Source of the DNA: Puccinia triticina
Taxonomy: Eukaryota; Basidiomycota; Pucciniomycetes; Pucciniales; Pucciniaceae
Assembly: GCF_026914185.1 (NCBI RefSeq)
Contig: NC_070562.1
Location: 3,286,001-3,350,000 of the forward strand
DNA: 64,000 nucleotides
Direction: 5' to 3'
The position numbers were made by a program, and so were the translations under genes. The notes below the pieces were generated by a model. The model did not search any database, was not told the origin of the DNA, and was given only the letters and a program-made list of their open reading frames with translations. Position 1 is the first letter of the stretch. Each line of letters starts with the position of its first letter. Of the stretch, positions 10,942-22,930 are shown one piece after another.

Positions 10942-13530
10942 TCAGATTGGCTGAATTTTTGCTTTAGAAATCCGTTTCTTTATCTTATCATGTAATCTGT
11001 TGATTCTTGAAGCATTTTCTTCAAATTGCTCTAGATGTGAAATCTCATTTCTGTATTCAATCATCATAAAGTCTCCTGGGTTTCCCAAAAATTGTGTGCT
11101 TTCCTTAAGCTTAATCCTTTCTGAGGCTTTCTGAATCAAGACCAGTATATGGCAAAATTTATCATTAATCAGAAAGGTCTCTGAAGAATCATATTCATTT
11201 GGGGAGCCTGGATTCAAATCTTTGGAAGGTTGTATCATGTGTGTCTTTTTCCCTTTCTGGAAATCTCCCTCTGGATTATGCACACTGAGGCTTCCTACCT
11301 TCAAAATTTCTTCTGGAAGAAGATGAAAAAGTTTTTTCAATTCTCCTTGTTCCAATTCACTCAAGTCAACATTTTGGGATAGCTTCAATGCCAACTTTTG
11401 ATCTCCTTTTGAGGCTTTGCAGGATTGTGTCAGAAGCTCTTCCAATGCTAACTCCTTGATTCTATTCTTCATTTTTGGAGGAAATAGTTTTGCAAACATC
11501 TTTTCTTCCAAGCTGCTAGAGATATCCAACTCATCATCATCAAGTTTCCTAATCTTCTTAGAATGTATGGAATCAAGTCTTTTTAAAGCTAAGCCTTCCA
11601 AGGTTGTAGCTGGCCTCCCCTTTATGTACATGTCTTCTATCATGATTTTTGAATAAACCAGCACCTTGCATCTCTCAGAAAAGGTTAGAACATTTGATGC
11701 TACAATAGAAAAAATGCTGTACAGCTCTGTAGAATCAATTACATTCATATGTCTCCGATTTCCCCAAATCCAAAACTCAGACAATGGAATTGAATAAACT
11801 ACTTCATCAAAAAGAGACACCTTTTGTTTGACAGTGTAATCTTTGATGAATTCAATATCATTTGAAGATCTGAGTGACTCCTCAAGTCTTTGTATTTTGT
11901 CACAATGAGGTAGATCTATTTCATGTTTTCTTACTTCCTTTTCAGTTGTTGACATGGCCACTCCTCCAATTTTCAATTCTGGAATCCCATGTTTTAACTT
12001 TTTTAAGAGGATCTCTTGACTGGAATCTAGTGCTTCTCTTCTTGATTCCAAGAATTCAATTGATAGCTTCTGCAAGGAGAGAACCTCATTCTTCATTGCT
12101 TGCATTACACTTCCTACTGGATCATATTCCCTATTTTTCCAAAGCTGCTGCTTCATCCAATAATACTGATTTGCTAATTTTTCAACTTCAGCAGTCTCTT
12201 GTTCTGTAAGCTCTTCTGTATTTTTCTCTGGGGGAATTTCTTGATATGTTTTAATGTTTTTCCTCAATTTGTTCAGAAGCTGAATCTCATCTGGAGTTCT
12301 TGGGATAACTGCTTTGCCTTTCAGTACATTGTAAGCTTTCTGGTTTCTGAGATTTTTCACAAGTTGTTCAAGCCCCCCTACTGTTAGATCTCTGCTTAAC
12401 CTCTTCAGATTGATCAGCAATGTCTCATCATCTCCTGTCCATAATTGGCCTTTTGCTTCCTTGAAATATAATTCTTTGAGTGCCTCAATGATAAGCTCCA
12501 AATCTTCCTGTTTATGTTGCCCTGATTTTAGTTCCCTCTGGAGTACTTTAAATTCCTTCCTCAGCCTGTTTATATAATTTGTTCGTCTAACTGAAATTGT
12601 ATTAAGAGAAATCTTTCCCAATAGTTCCTTCTCTGCGCCTGAAAGCAGGACCTCGCTGTCGGGATTGATTATAGTGTGAGACATCTTAGAAATCTTTTCT
12701 ACTAGATCAACTTCATCCTTGGTGATCGTAAAGCCGGCTTGCTCAGCCCTCCCCAAACTCAAGACAATCCGTTCTTGTTTTGTTGCTGATCTGTTTCCAA
12801 GACAAACCCGTATAGCTTGCAAATAACCTTCTAGATAGCTTATTTCCGAGCTGTCTGCTGTTGCTGATTTCAAAAGGCTGTTCTGGGTCCCTGGATGATT
12901 GACGTCCGCATAACCATTGTATAAATTCCTCTGGATCCACTGATAATCCTCAGGCTTGGTTTCTTGTTTGTCAAAAATATCTGACAACATGCCTCTGGTA
13001 ACATCTGCTAGATATTCAGTTTCAGCCATCTTCTTGTCAAATTGTGCTTTACTTCCGTATGATTTCAGATAAATATTTTTCGACACGGTCTTTGCATTGC
13101 GTATGCAGTCGATTGTAGCCTTCAATTTCTTTAATTCTGTAATGTGATCTTGCCCGTATTCACCTTGGAAGCAAAATGCATTGAACTGATCTTCTTTCAA
13201 ATCCGACATTTTTATGTTGCGGTGATATGTCTCGATTTGAACGGTAGAACCCCCATCCTCTTTCACCTTGTAGTCAAACCTGCCATTGTGCGTTTCTTTA
13301 CTGAGATTCTCGTCAACTTTATGAATCATGGCCTCTTGGCTTGTCCCTTGAGTCTCCCGCAGCTCATTGTTTAGTTGGTCTGGGGACTTGAGCAAAACGC
13401 TGGGATTAGTCAGGAGATCTTCTACCCCAAGAATTGGTAATATCAGATTGAAAGTAAAGATTAGTAGGGAAATGGAATTTCTCAGGGATGCAGTACGGCG
13501 AAGAAGAGATGGACGTAGTGATGACCCCAT
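10942..13530 (-). CDS. Large predicted secreted protein, paralogue of the gene at 6572 (862 aa)
   Basis: Single open frame. ATG 13530 is preferred over the upstream ATG at 13587 because it gives a signal peptide with hydrophobic core SLLIFTFNLILPILG (about residues 19-33). Mature protein is Lys/Glu/Leu-rich, mostly helical, with no membrane anchor. It shares ordered blocks with the 6572 gene: LRNQKAYNVLK near residue 395, YYWMKQQLW near 460 and LALKLSQ near 715, plus a shared N-terminal motif around ATIDCIRNAK. Same strand as the paralogue and 1.9 kb upstream of it, so tandem duplication followed by strong divergence is likely. It lacks the Ser/Pro-rich insert of the 6572 protein and has an extra charged region between the second and third blocks. 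No intron is evident. Confidence 0.75.
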   Translation of the reverse strand: MGSSLRPSLLRRTASLRNSISLLIFTFNLILPILGVEDLLTNPSVLLKSPDQLNNELRETQGTSQEAMIHKVDENLSKETHNGRFDYKVKEDGGSTVQIETYHRNIKMSDLKEDQFNAFCFQGEYGQDHITELKKLKATIDCIRNAKTVSKNIYLKSYGSKAQFDKKMAETEYLADVTRGMLSDIFDKQETKPEDYQWIQRNLYNGYADVNHPGTQNSLLKSATADSSEISYLEGYLQAIRVCLGNRSATKQERIVLSLGRAEQAGFTITKDEVDLVEKISKMSHTIINPDSEVLLSGAEKELLGKISLNTISVRRTNYINRLRKEFKVLQRELKSGQHKQEDLELIIEALKELYFKEAKGQLWTGDDETLLINLKRLSRDLTVGGLEQLVKNLRNQKAYNVLKGKAVIPRTPDEIQLLNKLRKNIKTYQEIPPEKNTEELTEQETAEVEKLANQYYWMKQQLWKNREYDPVGSVMQAMKNEVLSLQKLSIEFLESRREALDSSQEILLKKLKHGIPELKIGGVAMSTTEKEVRKHEIDLPHCDKIQRLEESLRSSNDIEFIKDYTVKQKVSLFDEVVYSIPLSEFWIWGNRRHMNVIDSTELYSIFSIVASNVLTFSERCKVLVYSKIMIEDMYIKGRPATTLEGLALKRLDSIHSKKIRKLDDDELDISSSLEEKMFAKLFPPKMKNRIKELALEELLTQSCKASKGDQKLALKLSQNVDLSELEQGELKKLFHLLPEEILKVGSLSVHNPEGDFQKGKKTHMIQPSKDLNPGSPNEYDSSETFLINDKFCHILVLIQKASERIKLKESTQFLGNPGDFMMIEYRNEISHLEQFEENASRINRLHDKIKKRISKAKIQPI

Positions 13531-14694
13531 CTTGAGATGTTGTGGAAATGTTTTCGTAAACAAAATTAAGCACGCAAGCATACACATATATCGATGGGGA
13601 ATGAAAAAAAATCAGCAAGAGCCGCCCCCTCTGTGCTTGATCTTTGGGCCAAAAAAAGCTCCAGGTGGCTCTGGTAAAGGTACCCTTGGCAAGAGTACAC
13701 TGTCAATATGTGACCTGCCCCACCGACACGGACGAATGGCTGCCGTCGCCCAGGCAAGCTGTATCGAAGTAGAACCGTGCTCCGGGCTGAGCCGAGTGGA
13801 ACAAGCTGTCTCAATAACGTTGATCGGGGGGGGGGGGGGCTTTGGAGCCATAAAACGGACACTTAAAAGCTATGGATAGACCACGTGAACACATGAACAG
13901 CTGTTGCATGGTTTCAAGCGATCTGATCCGTGTAGATATGTTGGATTTTGAGGAGCGTACTGGAGCACACAAGACCGCTCGCCTGCGGGGGGCGGACAGT
14001 GGTTACCGGCCCGGCGGGCAAGCCCACTCTCCCCACAAAGACTCGAGAGGCTCCTTCGGCACCCTCCGCCAAGGGAGGCTGGTTTCGTTGAACTAGACAG
14101 TGACATCCGAGGTTTGAAACATGGAGAGGATCCCGTGATTGCCCCGGAGTGCGACTGAAGAATCACATGATGTGTCCTTTGTAAAACATTTTTCTTGATG
14201 TAAATAAATATGTAACCGTTTTTTTTTTGAGCTGCGGTTCTGTCTCACTGCTTGTCCGTTCTAACCTCTAGGATCGGCTTCAGACAATTATTAGAGAAAG
14301 AAAGATCATGATTTCTAATTATTTATGCAAGGCTTGCAGTAAGATCAGAGAGCAGGTTGTTGTTGAACTGAAACAAGAAGTTATAATTAAGTGGAGGTTT
14401 CGGGAGCAATGCTTGAAGGAATGGCCTGCTTGATCTCATCCAAGGAGCTGAGTGTTGATGAACAAATATCTTGTGGAGGAGGCAGCAATTATTTGAATGT
14501 ATCATGGGCTCGAGGCCAGCGACGGGAAAGTGCCCAATCCGAGTCGAGCCCGAAGAGTTTCAACTTTCACAGCAATCGGATCGATTTCGTCACCGCTCTC
14601 CAGTTCCGGTCAACTCACTTCTCCTGACCACCACCACCACCACCACCACTTCCCCCATCCAACCACCACCCAGTCAGCTCGATCTCAACGCATC
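13531..14694. other. Intergenic, no gene seen
   Basis: Includes a poly-G run near 13827-13840 and a GC-rich, hairpin-like patch at 13985-14090 similar to the GC-rich MITE ends elsewhere. The CAC repeat at 14629-14650 lies in the presumed 5' UTR of the calcineurin B gene. Confidence 0.5.
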
Positions 14695-15889
14695 ATGGGT
14701 CAAACAGGATCTCAGCTGCTTCAAGAGATCGAAAAGTCTTCAAACTGTCAGTACATACATACATATCTTTCCATCACAGCCTTCAAAAAAAAAAGAAAGA
14801 AACACCCAGATACTGAGATGATTCCTTGACTCGACTCTGATTGCACGGATACAACACAACGATGCTGGATACAAGTTACGGGGGACGAGATCCAGAGGTT
14901 GAAGAAACGGTTCATGAAGCTCGATCGGGACCAATCGGGCTCGATCGATAAGGATGAATTCTTACAGGTAGGGTGTGGACTGCCTCCCTCTGAACCCGAC
15001 GAGCACTTGGCCAATGCATGCCCCGCTGCGGCTGCCCTCCCAATGATATGAGTTTGGAGAGCTTGGCTCTTCGGCTGCCTGCATGGCTTTAGGGGCAAAC
15101 CACTCGAACAACAGCTGTCCTGATCACTTAACTGAAGTCATCCCCGCGCCATTTTTTTTTCTGTCTTTCAGATCCCGGCGATTGCGAATAACCCATTAGC
15201 CTCAAGGATGATCGCGATCTTTGATGAAGAGTCAGTAGTCTTTTACCATGTCCACCCCCTCTATTCGATCGACCACCACGTTTGTTGGGGAAAATACTGT
15301 ACTGATCATCGACCCCTTCTGGTTTCGATGGACAGCGGTGGTGGAACGGTAGATTTCCAGGAATTTGTCGATGGGTTATCCGCATTCAGTAGCAGAGGAG
15401 ATCGCGAGCAGAAACTGAAATGTGAATATCCCTTCCGGCTCTTGGTGCTGGCTGAGGCCACTAGGCTAATAATCGATTCTAACCTCTCTTCTTGTTTGTC
15501 AGTCGCGTTCAAAGTGTACGATATGGACCGAGATGGGTTTATTTCGAATGGAGAATTGTTCCTGGTTCTGAAGATGATGGTGGGGAATAACCTGAAAGTT
15601 AGTGGAATGACTCAGTTGTTTGTAGGGGGAGAGGACTGCACTGATTCCAGCTCTCTTGTTCTCTAACCAAACTACTTTCCCTACAAGGATCAACAACTCC
15701 AACAGATTGTTGACAAGACAATCATGGAAGCTGACACAGATTGGTGAGTGGTTGTATGGCTCGATTCAGGATGTTGGATGCTGATCTGTTTCTTTGGGTA
15801 GTGATGGCAAGCTGTCGTTTGAAGAGTTTAAGCAGGTTGTCGCCAATACAGATATTGCCAAACAGATGACACTCGAGGCCCTGTTCTAG
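14695..15889 (+). CDS. cnb1: Calcineurin regulatory subunit B (175 aa)
   Basis: Seven exons: 14695-14746, 14876-14967, 15172-15230, 15336-15421, 15503-15597, 15688-15743, 15802-15889. All junctions are GT-AG and frame-consistent. The product binds Ca2+ and activates the calcineurin A phosphatase in Ca2+/calmodulin signalling. It starts with Met-Gly, the N-myristoylation signal of the family. Four EF-hand loops are visible at about residues 34-45, 66-77, 103-114 and 144-155, each beginning with Asp and ending with an acidic residue. The family signature around KMMVGNNLK between EF3 and EF4 is intact. Length matches fungal and animal CnB (about 170-175 aa). The catalytic subunit is not in this window. 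Confidence 0.95.
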
Positions 15890-15944
15890 ATTTCTTTCCT
15901 CGTTTACTGTGGTGTTTCTTTCTGTTGTCTTGTGTTACTCCTGT

Positions 15945-15980
<36 letters not shown>

Positions 15981-16223
15981 AAAACTTGCCAAGATATTGG
16001 ATGTGTCTATTACTGTCGAGAAATACATACATCCAAATGATGTCTATGTGAAAGTGATGTTTGTTGGTGTCGGCTGTGGGAGTAGTGACTGTGAGATGCT
16101 GCTTATGTAATCCGCTGGTCGCCATAACAAAGGCCGGCGGACTCGATCGTGTTGACCACCACCAGAAGAACGGACACTCCCACTCACCACCCCACCCCAC
16201 ACACAACCACCACCCCCATCAGC
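15890..16223. other. Intergenic with a long poly-T tract
   Basis: A run of about 35 T (15945-15979) lies some 60 bp after the calcineurin B stop codon. The rest is the 5' flank of the F-box gene; no other feature is seen. Confidence 0.7.
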
Positions 16224-19200
16224 ATGTCCACCCCTCAGCCCGGCCCATCCTCCCCGCCCATCAGCCGCCAGGAACCGCCCCCCCGGCGCTACCCCTCCTC
16301 GCCCTCCTCAACAGCCTCCTCAGAATCAGACGAAGACACCCCCGGGCCAGACCCGCCCAGAAGAGGCGACGATCGCAACCTCAGAATCAACTCCCATCTC
16401 CTCCACCATCCAACCGCACCCGCTCTCGCCACCCCTTCGGCCAGGATCGGCTCCCATCCATGGCCATTCAACAGTCTCAGCCCACGCCTCACCAACGCAC
16501 CCTCAATCGACCCTCCCCCAGAGCAGAACACCAGCCACCCTCCAGCTCACTCCCCCGCAGAAGCCGCCAAACTAACCACAAAAACCACCACTATCACCAC
16601 CACCACCACCACCATTGCAACCCCTAATCATCCCAAACCTACCACAAACGGAACTTGGAAATCCACCCACGCCCGCCCCCTATCGCTCTCCAGCTCACTG
16701 CCCCACGAAATCCTCATTCAAATCCTACGCTCCGTATCATCCACCAGCGACCTCAGTCAGTGCCCTCTTTCTCTCCTCCAAGACCATTCCGACTAACTCG
16801 GCGTTTTTCTTGTTCATCTAGGGCGGGCTCTATTGGTTTGCAAGGCTTGGTGCCAGTGCGGCATCGAACTTCTGTGGCACAAGCCCACCTTCCCATCGAC
16901 CTCATGTCTCATCAAGATGCTCGTCTCACTCGCCTCAAAAAACCAGACATTCCCCTATATCTCCTTCATCCGAAGGCTCAACTTCTCCGGTATTGCCGAC
17001 CATATGACTGACCATATCTTACTCAGGCTCGTCAACTGTACCCGACTCGAACGTCTGACCCTCTCTGGCTGCAACTCGATCACCGACGACTCCATCATCA
17101 AGATCCTCAAAAACTCTCAGGATTTGGTCGCCCTCGACCTCTCCGACTGTAAACTAATCACCGACGAATGCATCCATGCCGTCGGCCAATACTCTAAATT
17201 CTTGCAAGGTCTCAATCTATCTGGCTGTAAAACTATGACCGACGCCGGTCTCCAATCGCTCAGGCACTGCAAAGCTCTCAGAAGGGTAAGTCATTGCCCT
17301 CACATTAAAAACAAACTATTGACAGAAAAAGATATATAAAAAAAACTGAGCTGATTCTTCCTAATTTTATCAGCTCAAGTTGAAGTACTGCGAAAAAATC
17401 ACAGATGCCGCACTCCTAGCCGTCGCCGTCGCCTGTCCCCTCCTGCTAGAAGTCGATCTAGTAGGCTGTAAGCTGGTGACGAACGCCAGTCTATGGATGC
17501 TCTGGAAGCACTCCTCACATCTGCGTGAACTGAGTCTCTCGGGCTGCACCGAGATATCTGACGGAGGCTTTCCCAACGCATCGAACTGCAACATCGGTGC
17601 CGACGGCATCAGCCATCCAATCCTCGAGGAATTCGAAGAGGATCCGGACAACAGGCCCGATCCGGGGACGGCGAATGGTGTGAGCAGCAACGGTTACCAT
17701 GCTTACCCCTCCTACAACGGAGCCAACGGGATGGTGGCCCACCAGCTCGACAGCTCGGCCTATGATTTCATCTCCTCTCTCACCGGCCATCGTCGTCTGG
17801 AGGAGTCCGTGATGCATTTCGACCATATCCGATTCCTCGACCTCACCTCACTGGCCAAGCTCACCGATGCTAGCCTCGATGGGATCATCAAACACATGCC
17901 TCGCATCCGGAACCTCGTCCTGGCCAAGTGCGGCGGACTGACCGATGAAGCCCTGAACTCGATCTGCGGATTGGGAAAATACCTCCACTATCTTCATCTT
18001 GGCCATGTTGTTAGGTTGGTGCTCGTTCCTTATCCTTTGTCCCGCTTCATTTAGTTGGCTCATGTCCCTCCTCTTATAGTTTGACAGACCGTGCGGTGAT
18101 TCGAGTTGCCCGGAGTTGTACTCGCCTGCGTTACATCGATCTTGCATGTGCGGTCCAGTCTCCTCGCTGCCTCGATTAAGAAATTGTTACTGATTCTTAT
18201 CATCGGATTATCGATTTTTACAGGCTGTAACAACCTGACGGACATGAGTGTTTTTGAGCTAGCGCAATGTCTGCCCAGGTTGAAGCGAATCGGCCTGGTT
18301 CGGGTAGGTGGACGACCGACTAATTTACCAGCGCACTCAAACTGATCCATCTTTCTCTTGCTGGCAAATAAATTAGGTCACCAATATCACCGACCAATCA
18401 GTGTATACTCTGGTCGAAAGAACATCCCTCGAGCGAATCCATCTCTCCTATTGTGATAACATCACCGTCGGCGCTATCCATTGGCTGTTACAAAGACTGC
18501 AACGGTTGACTCATCTCAGTTTAACTGGCGTCCCAGCGTTCAGGAGAACCGATCTACAAGCCTGGTGTCGGGCTCCGCCCAAGGTATTTCCTACTGATAA
18601 ATTAAAATTGAACGGGACACTGATTAATGAATTTCTCCTCAGGACTTTAATGCTCACCAACGGCAGGCATTCTGCGTCTATTCCGGAAAGGGTGTCAACG
18701 AACTCAGATACTATCTTGCCGCTCTATACGTTTCAATCACCAGCACAAACAACCGCAACCGAGTAGGCCAGGCTTCATCAAACAACAGCTCAATTGATGA
18801 AGAAACTCCGAACAACATGACCCTTTCGGCTGCTCCGATCGGCCCCAATCTATCAGTCTTCAACAGTATGCCAGACCCAAGAACAATGGCAGCAGCCATG
18901 GCCGCTGCCCGACAGCAGACCAACCCACAACTCTATGGCCTAGGCAATCGTCGAAGAGAGTTGAGGCTGCCTGAACGAGGCGGAAGGGTGGCCTTGTCTG
19001 ACTTCTTACATCAAGGGCCTAGCACGAGCGTCAATTCAGCGGTGATCAGCGGGAACGGCCAGCTTTTATCGCTCCCGGATCTACCCAGACACCCCGCCTC
19101 ACGGATGTTTTTCCAAATCAACAACGACAACATGGGTGCCAATGCAGTCTCCGGGGTCAACGACCGATCGATGACTCATTTCGACGAAGCGCCGACGATG

Positions 19201-19851
19201 ATGCAGGTCGACGAACCTGAAGAATCTGACAACCAGTCGATGGCAGGCTCGAGTTCGGCGCCGCATGGGCGGTACAGCCAGCCACATGGGCCTGAGCACT
19301 TTGAGCTGGAGGTAGGCAACGAGTCGGATGTGCTGCGGTCGCCGATCCCCTTGTACGGTATCCCGGGCGCCCGCAGGCCACCCTTCGGACTCCGGGAGCG
19401 GTCGCTAGCGGAGCACAACCAGCTGAACGGCGCGGGCAGCTCGACGGCCACGAGCCGGGTCTCTCGGGCGGCGAATGCGGGCCCGGAGCGGGCCGGTGGC
19501 CTGGTCACACCGGACGGGGGTTTACAGCAATACGGACCGACGCGAGGAGGGACGGGACACGAGAGCCTCCGGATCCCTGCCCACTCGATCACCCGACGCA
19601 GGAGCGATGTGGACATGGCCAGCGGCGCCGGCTCGGCCTCCGCCCGTCGCCTCCTCGGCCACCGCGACACCTCGCCCCCCGGCTCCGCCGTCGACCCCGA
19701 CGACTTCGCCGGCTCCTCCGCTAACCCTGCCCGCAGCGCTATCGGCTTGGGCCCCCGGACTAGGAGCAACGGCGTCAACCTTGACGTGCCCGACCGCACC
19801 GACTCCGTCAGCCCTATCGAAATCTCCGACGACGAGCGCCCCCCTCCTTGA
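16224..19851 (+). CDS. grr1: Grr1-type F-box/leucine-rich-repeat protein, SCF ubiquitin ligase substrate receptor (1066 aa)
   Basis: Exons 16224-16755, 16822-17285, 17374-18014, 18080-18147, 18224-18303, 18377-18583, 18643-19851; every join keeps frame. The N-terminal 150 residues are disordered (Pro/Ser/Thr). An F-box spans about 155-200, with LPHEILIQIL and LLVCKAW, which would bind Skp1. About a dozen cysteine-containing LRRs follow (about 235-700), with repeated LxxLxLSGCxxITD patterns; the string ACCNNLTDMSVFELA is characteristic of fungal Grr1. The LRR region is interrupted by a loop near 415-470. The C-terminal 370 residues are disordered and end in an acidic stretch. In yeast, Grr1 targets G1 cyclins and nutrient-signalling proteins. 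The gene follows calcineurin B on the same strand with 334 bp between coding regions. Confidence 0.92.
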
Positions 19852-20548
19852 GCGTTTCTTGCTTCCTCACACACACATACACACACCCGCCCTCCTTTCC
19901 CTCCATACGAAAGAGAACGCCATCGAATTGATCTCGATATTCCTCCATCTTAGTCCTGTCACTATCATGATCTCCTCTTTGATATATATTATATATATGA
20001 TACATGAATATATACATACATACATTATCATCCTCAGTTCATCAGTGCATAAACTCATTCAAACACACCGCCCTATACATATATAAACCAACCTGTTGTT
20101 TTTCTTTTTTTTTCCACGGCTCCTGTTTTTACATATACAATCTAATTTCCTTTTCTTTTTCTCAATCCCAGGAGTGGGACCGCGGGGCACGGAGGTGGAG
20201 GGGGGTCGAGCTATACAGTATGTACGCCGGATGGAGGCTTGGTAGATGGTGGTTCCACTGGAGCCAGTGTGGATGTGGATCATAGGTCGCGAGGTGCTGT
20301 GGTGTTGCAATGTATATATTTATGTGTGTGTATGCTTTGTGTGTAATTGTATTTAGTGTGTATATGCGCCTGTGTGTTTCTATCTTTCTATGGTTCATAA
20401 TAGTCATATTGGTGTGTGTGTGTCCAAAACTCCATGTGCACTTCTTTCTCTGCTCTTTTCATAAGAATGTTGGCTGGGAGCTGTTGTTTTGATCTCGCTG
20501 AACACGGATATCTTCCCCCCAAAAGTGGCTTGATAGATTCATGTTTAC
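19852..20548. other. 3' flank of the F-box gene with microsatellites
   Basis: AT and ACAC repeats at 19868-20060 and TGTG-rich repeats at 20310-20430. Nothing coding is seen. Confidence 0.6.
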
Positions 20549-21090
20549 CTAACTTAACACAAGTCCCCCCTGGTGGGAGGCTCGCTGTGGCTGGCGGCGA
20601 AGCCGCCCCTCCCGCAGGGAGGGACTTGCGCATTATCCCAAATTTTATGCAGGAGCAGAAAGTTCATTTGGCTGAGAGGTTTTTAAATTTTTTATAGCTC
20701 CTCCCCCAGCCTCTCCACCAATATGCCCTATCTGTACCCTATGCTACTTTTCTTTCTCTACAATTTGGTCTACCCAGATTTTTTCTATCACAATCTGTTG
20801 ACCTTTTCAAAAGATCAAAAATGCATAAGTCTTCCAAATGAGGCTCCACTTGTTTGGGACCCCAGGAGTTCTTTTTCTGGCTACAAGATAGATAAGTGGC
20901 TCAAATTCCTTGCAAGAACAGATCCTACAACTTTGTGTATTCAGTTTTTTTATATTAGTTGGGATTTGTAGTGTAGTAGATTCTTTCTGCTCCTGCTTAA
21001 ACCAAGACATAACTCATAAGCCTCTCCTGCAGCGAGCCCTCTGGGCAGGGTCCCCCGGACACTCCGCCCAAGAGGCTTTGTTAAGCTAGC
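20549..21090 (+). mobile_element. Non-autonomous MITE-like element, copy A (542 bp)
   Basis: Flanked by the 8-bp direct repeat ATGTTTAC (20541-20548 and 21091-21098). Ends CTAACTTAACACAAG and, on the other strand, GCTAGCTTAACAAAG, are short imperfect TIRs followed by GC-rich hairpin sequence (GGTGGGAGGC and GGGACTTGCG on one side, GGGTCCCCCGG on the other). The 8-bp duplication points to the hAT superfamily. The internal sequence has no transposase. A second copy in opposite orientation is at 45370-45906. Confidence 0.75.
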
Positions 21091-21198
21091 ATGTTTACGC
21101 TTTTGTAATAGGGGGATTCAGAGTTGGCCATGCACAACCTGCATGTATTTGTGCAAGTTGGTGTTCAAGGCTTTTCTTGAACAACAAATTTTCAAAAA

Positions 21199-21318
21199 AA
21201 AAAAGCAACTCTTGCAGATGTCAATATAGACCCAAACAGTCTAGATTTTTGCAGGGAAATCTAGCTTTGTGGGGACCAGATAACTTCTGGGAGACCTGCA
21301 GATTCCGACAGGAAGTCC
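21199..21318 (+). repeat. Repeat core preserving the empty insertion sites of two neighbouring elements
   Basis: The stretch GCAGATGTCAATATAGACCC at 21215-21234 continues into AAACAGTCTAGATTTTTGC. The paralogous copy is split by the Tc1-type element (at the TA of 24560-24561/28863-28864) and by the 28880-30288 element. It resumes at 30289 with the same sequence (GCAGGGAAATCTAGC). The core is partly palindromic (GGAAGTCC / GGACTTCC ends). Confidence 0.75.
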
Positions 21319-21585
21319 AGGACCCCAGAAGGGGTCTTTCAAGCCGCCTTATGTAGGCTCCAGCCAAACTTTAAAAAAAGATACGTGTACACAAGGAGTT
21401 ATTTGGATTTATCTATTCTGCCATCCCCACTTTTGCTTTTTAAACCCCTGTACAGAATTAATATGGGTTTGAAGGTGTCACTACACATATTTTTGTTGAT
21501 GCATTGAGCCAGGGTAGCTGTAGGTAGGGGCTGTAACATTTGGATACGTACATAAGGCGGCTTGAAAGACCCCTTCCGGGGTCCT
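21319..21585. mobile_element. hAT-type MITE (267 bp)
   Basis: TIRs of about 37 bp: AGGACCCCAGAAGGGGTC... at the left and its near-perfect reverse complement at the right. It is flanked by the 8-bp duplication GGAAGTCC (21311-21318, 21586-21593). The paralogous site at 30358-30365 carries the single, unoccupied GGAAGTCC. Confidence 0.85.
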
Positions 21586-21593
21586 GGAAGTCC

Positions 21594-22929
21594 TCCAATT
21601 GCACAATATAATCTGGAATTTTGTGACATCTGATCAAGTTTTGGCCAACCTGATCAGATGTCAGGCAAAAAAACTCATATATCACCCGGATTATATTGGC
21701 TCCAAACAGGACCTTATTAATTTTACTTTTTTTTTCATCATCATTCTTAGGAACTTATTTTCCACCCCTGTACACCCCGGCCAAAAAAATTTGAATGAGC
21801 TCCGGATTGAATCCGGAGATCCTTTGAAGTTCCCGTCTGCAAGGTGGGGACGTCTTGGTCAGGTCAAACCGGCTTTTCGAAGGGACTCCGAAGTCAAATC
21901 CCGGAGTCCTTTGAATCCATCTTGGAGTTTCTCCAAAGAGGATATCCACTTTGAGTTTCCTCCAAAGTGTTCTTTGGAGAGCATCCGGCACAAAGTCGGA
22001 GAATCTCCAGAGGAAACCCAAATAACATTTGAATTCTAATGACTTCCAATGTTATTTGATTGAGGATTCACACTAAATTCAAAAATTATTCAAGCAGGGA
22101 GCCTTACAGGCCAGCTCTTTTTTTCAAATGCTCATCAGCCCGCTCACCCCCACACATCGGGGACCCATCCAGACCCTTGCAATGCACCCACAAACAGCTC
22201 AGTTCCCCTTTAGGGACGCTGACTACATCATGTACACATATGGTTTTTGTGTTCAATTTGAGCAATAATAATAAAAAACACCTTACAAGGTATGTTGGGA
22301 AAACTTGCTAATAAAATAATCATGAATCTAGTAGTGCAGGCTAGTAGTAGAGAGAGAGGAGGGGGGGAAAGAATGCAGAAAGGGAATTGAGATATCAAGG
22401 AAGAGGGAGCTGAGAATGATTGACTCTTCATGCCATCACAGATCCCAGGCCTGGGGCTCAAGGGAGCTGATTCGGAACGGCCGCTATCAAGCCGAGCTGG
22501 GAAACCAAACCCATTTTTTTGATCTTACTTTACCTCGCTTGAGCTGGTTGTATCAAAAAGCTGGGCGGCGCAGGGCGGCGCTGCACAGGTCAATGATTCC
22601 TAGGCAAAAGAACTTCATGATCAGCATGATAGGGCAATTGTGTTTGGCAGGAGAGGGAAAGTGGATGACAAAAGTTGGCCAAGGTAGATCAGGAAAATGA
22701 CCAGACTCACCAGCAAAGAAATTGGGCATAGTCGAGGGGCTTGTATCATGAGTATACAATGGTAGGGCGTTTGTCAGCCAGCTTACTAGCTAGCACCTCC
22801 TGGAGAAGCCTTGAGGAAAGAGAACAACAAAGTCAGACCGTGAACAAACAAGAGGATGTGTGGGCAACTGTCAACCATCTGGGGCTGCAGGCTTGTCCTG
22901 ACAGAGCGTTTTCCAGAGTGGATCAATCC
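21594..22929. other. Repeat-derived intergenic DNA, no gene supported
   Basis: 21780-22025 contains many short Pro/Glu-like inverted motifs (TCCGGA, CTTTGAA, CCAAAG) related to 24290-24480, so it is probably the remainder of the outer repeat. 22060-22420 shows nothing specific. 22420-22930 contains minus-strand open frames that may belong to the gene fragment at 22931-23162. Confidence 0.4.
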
Positions 22930-22930
22930 A

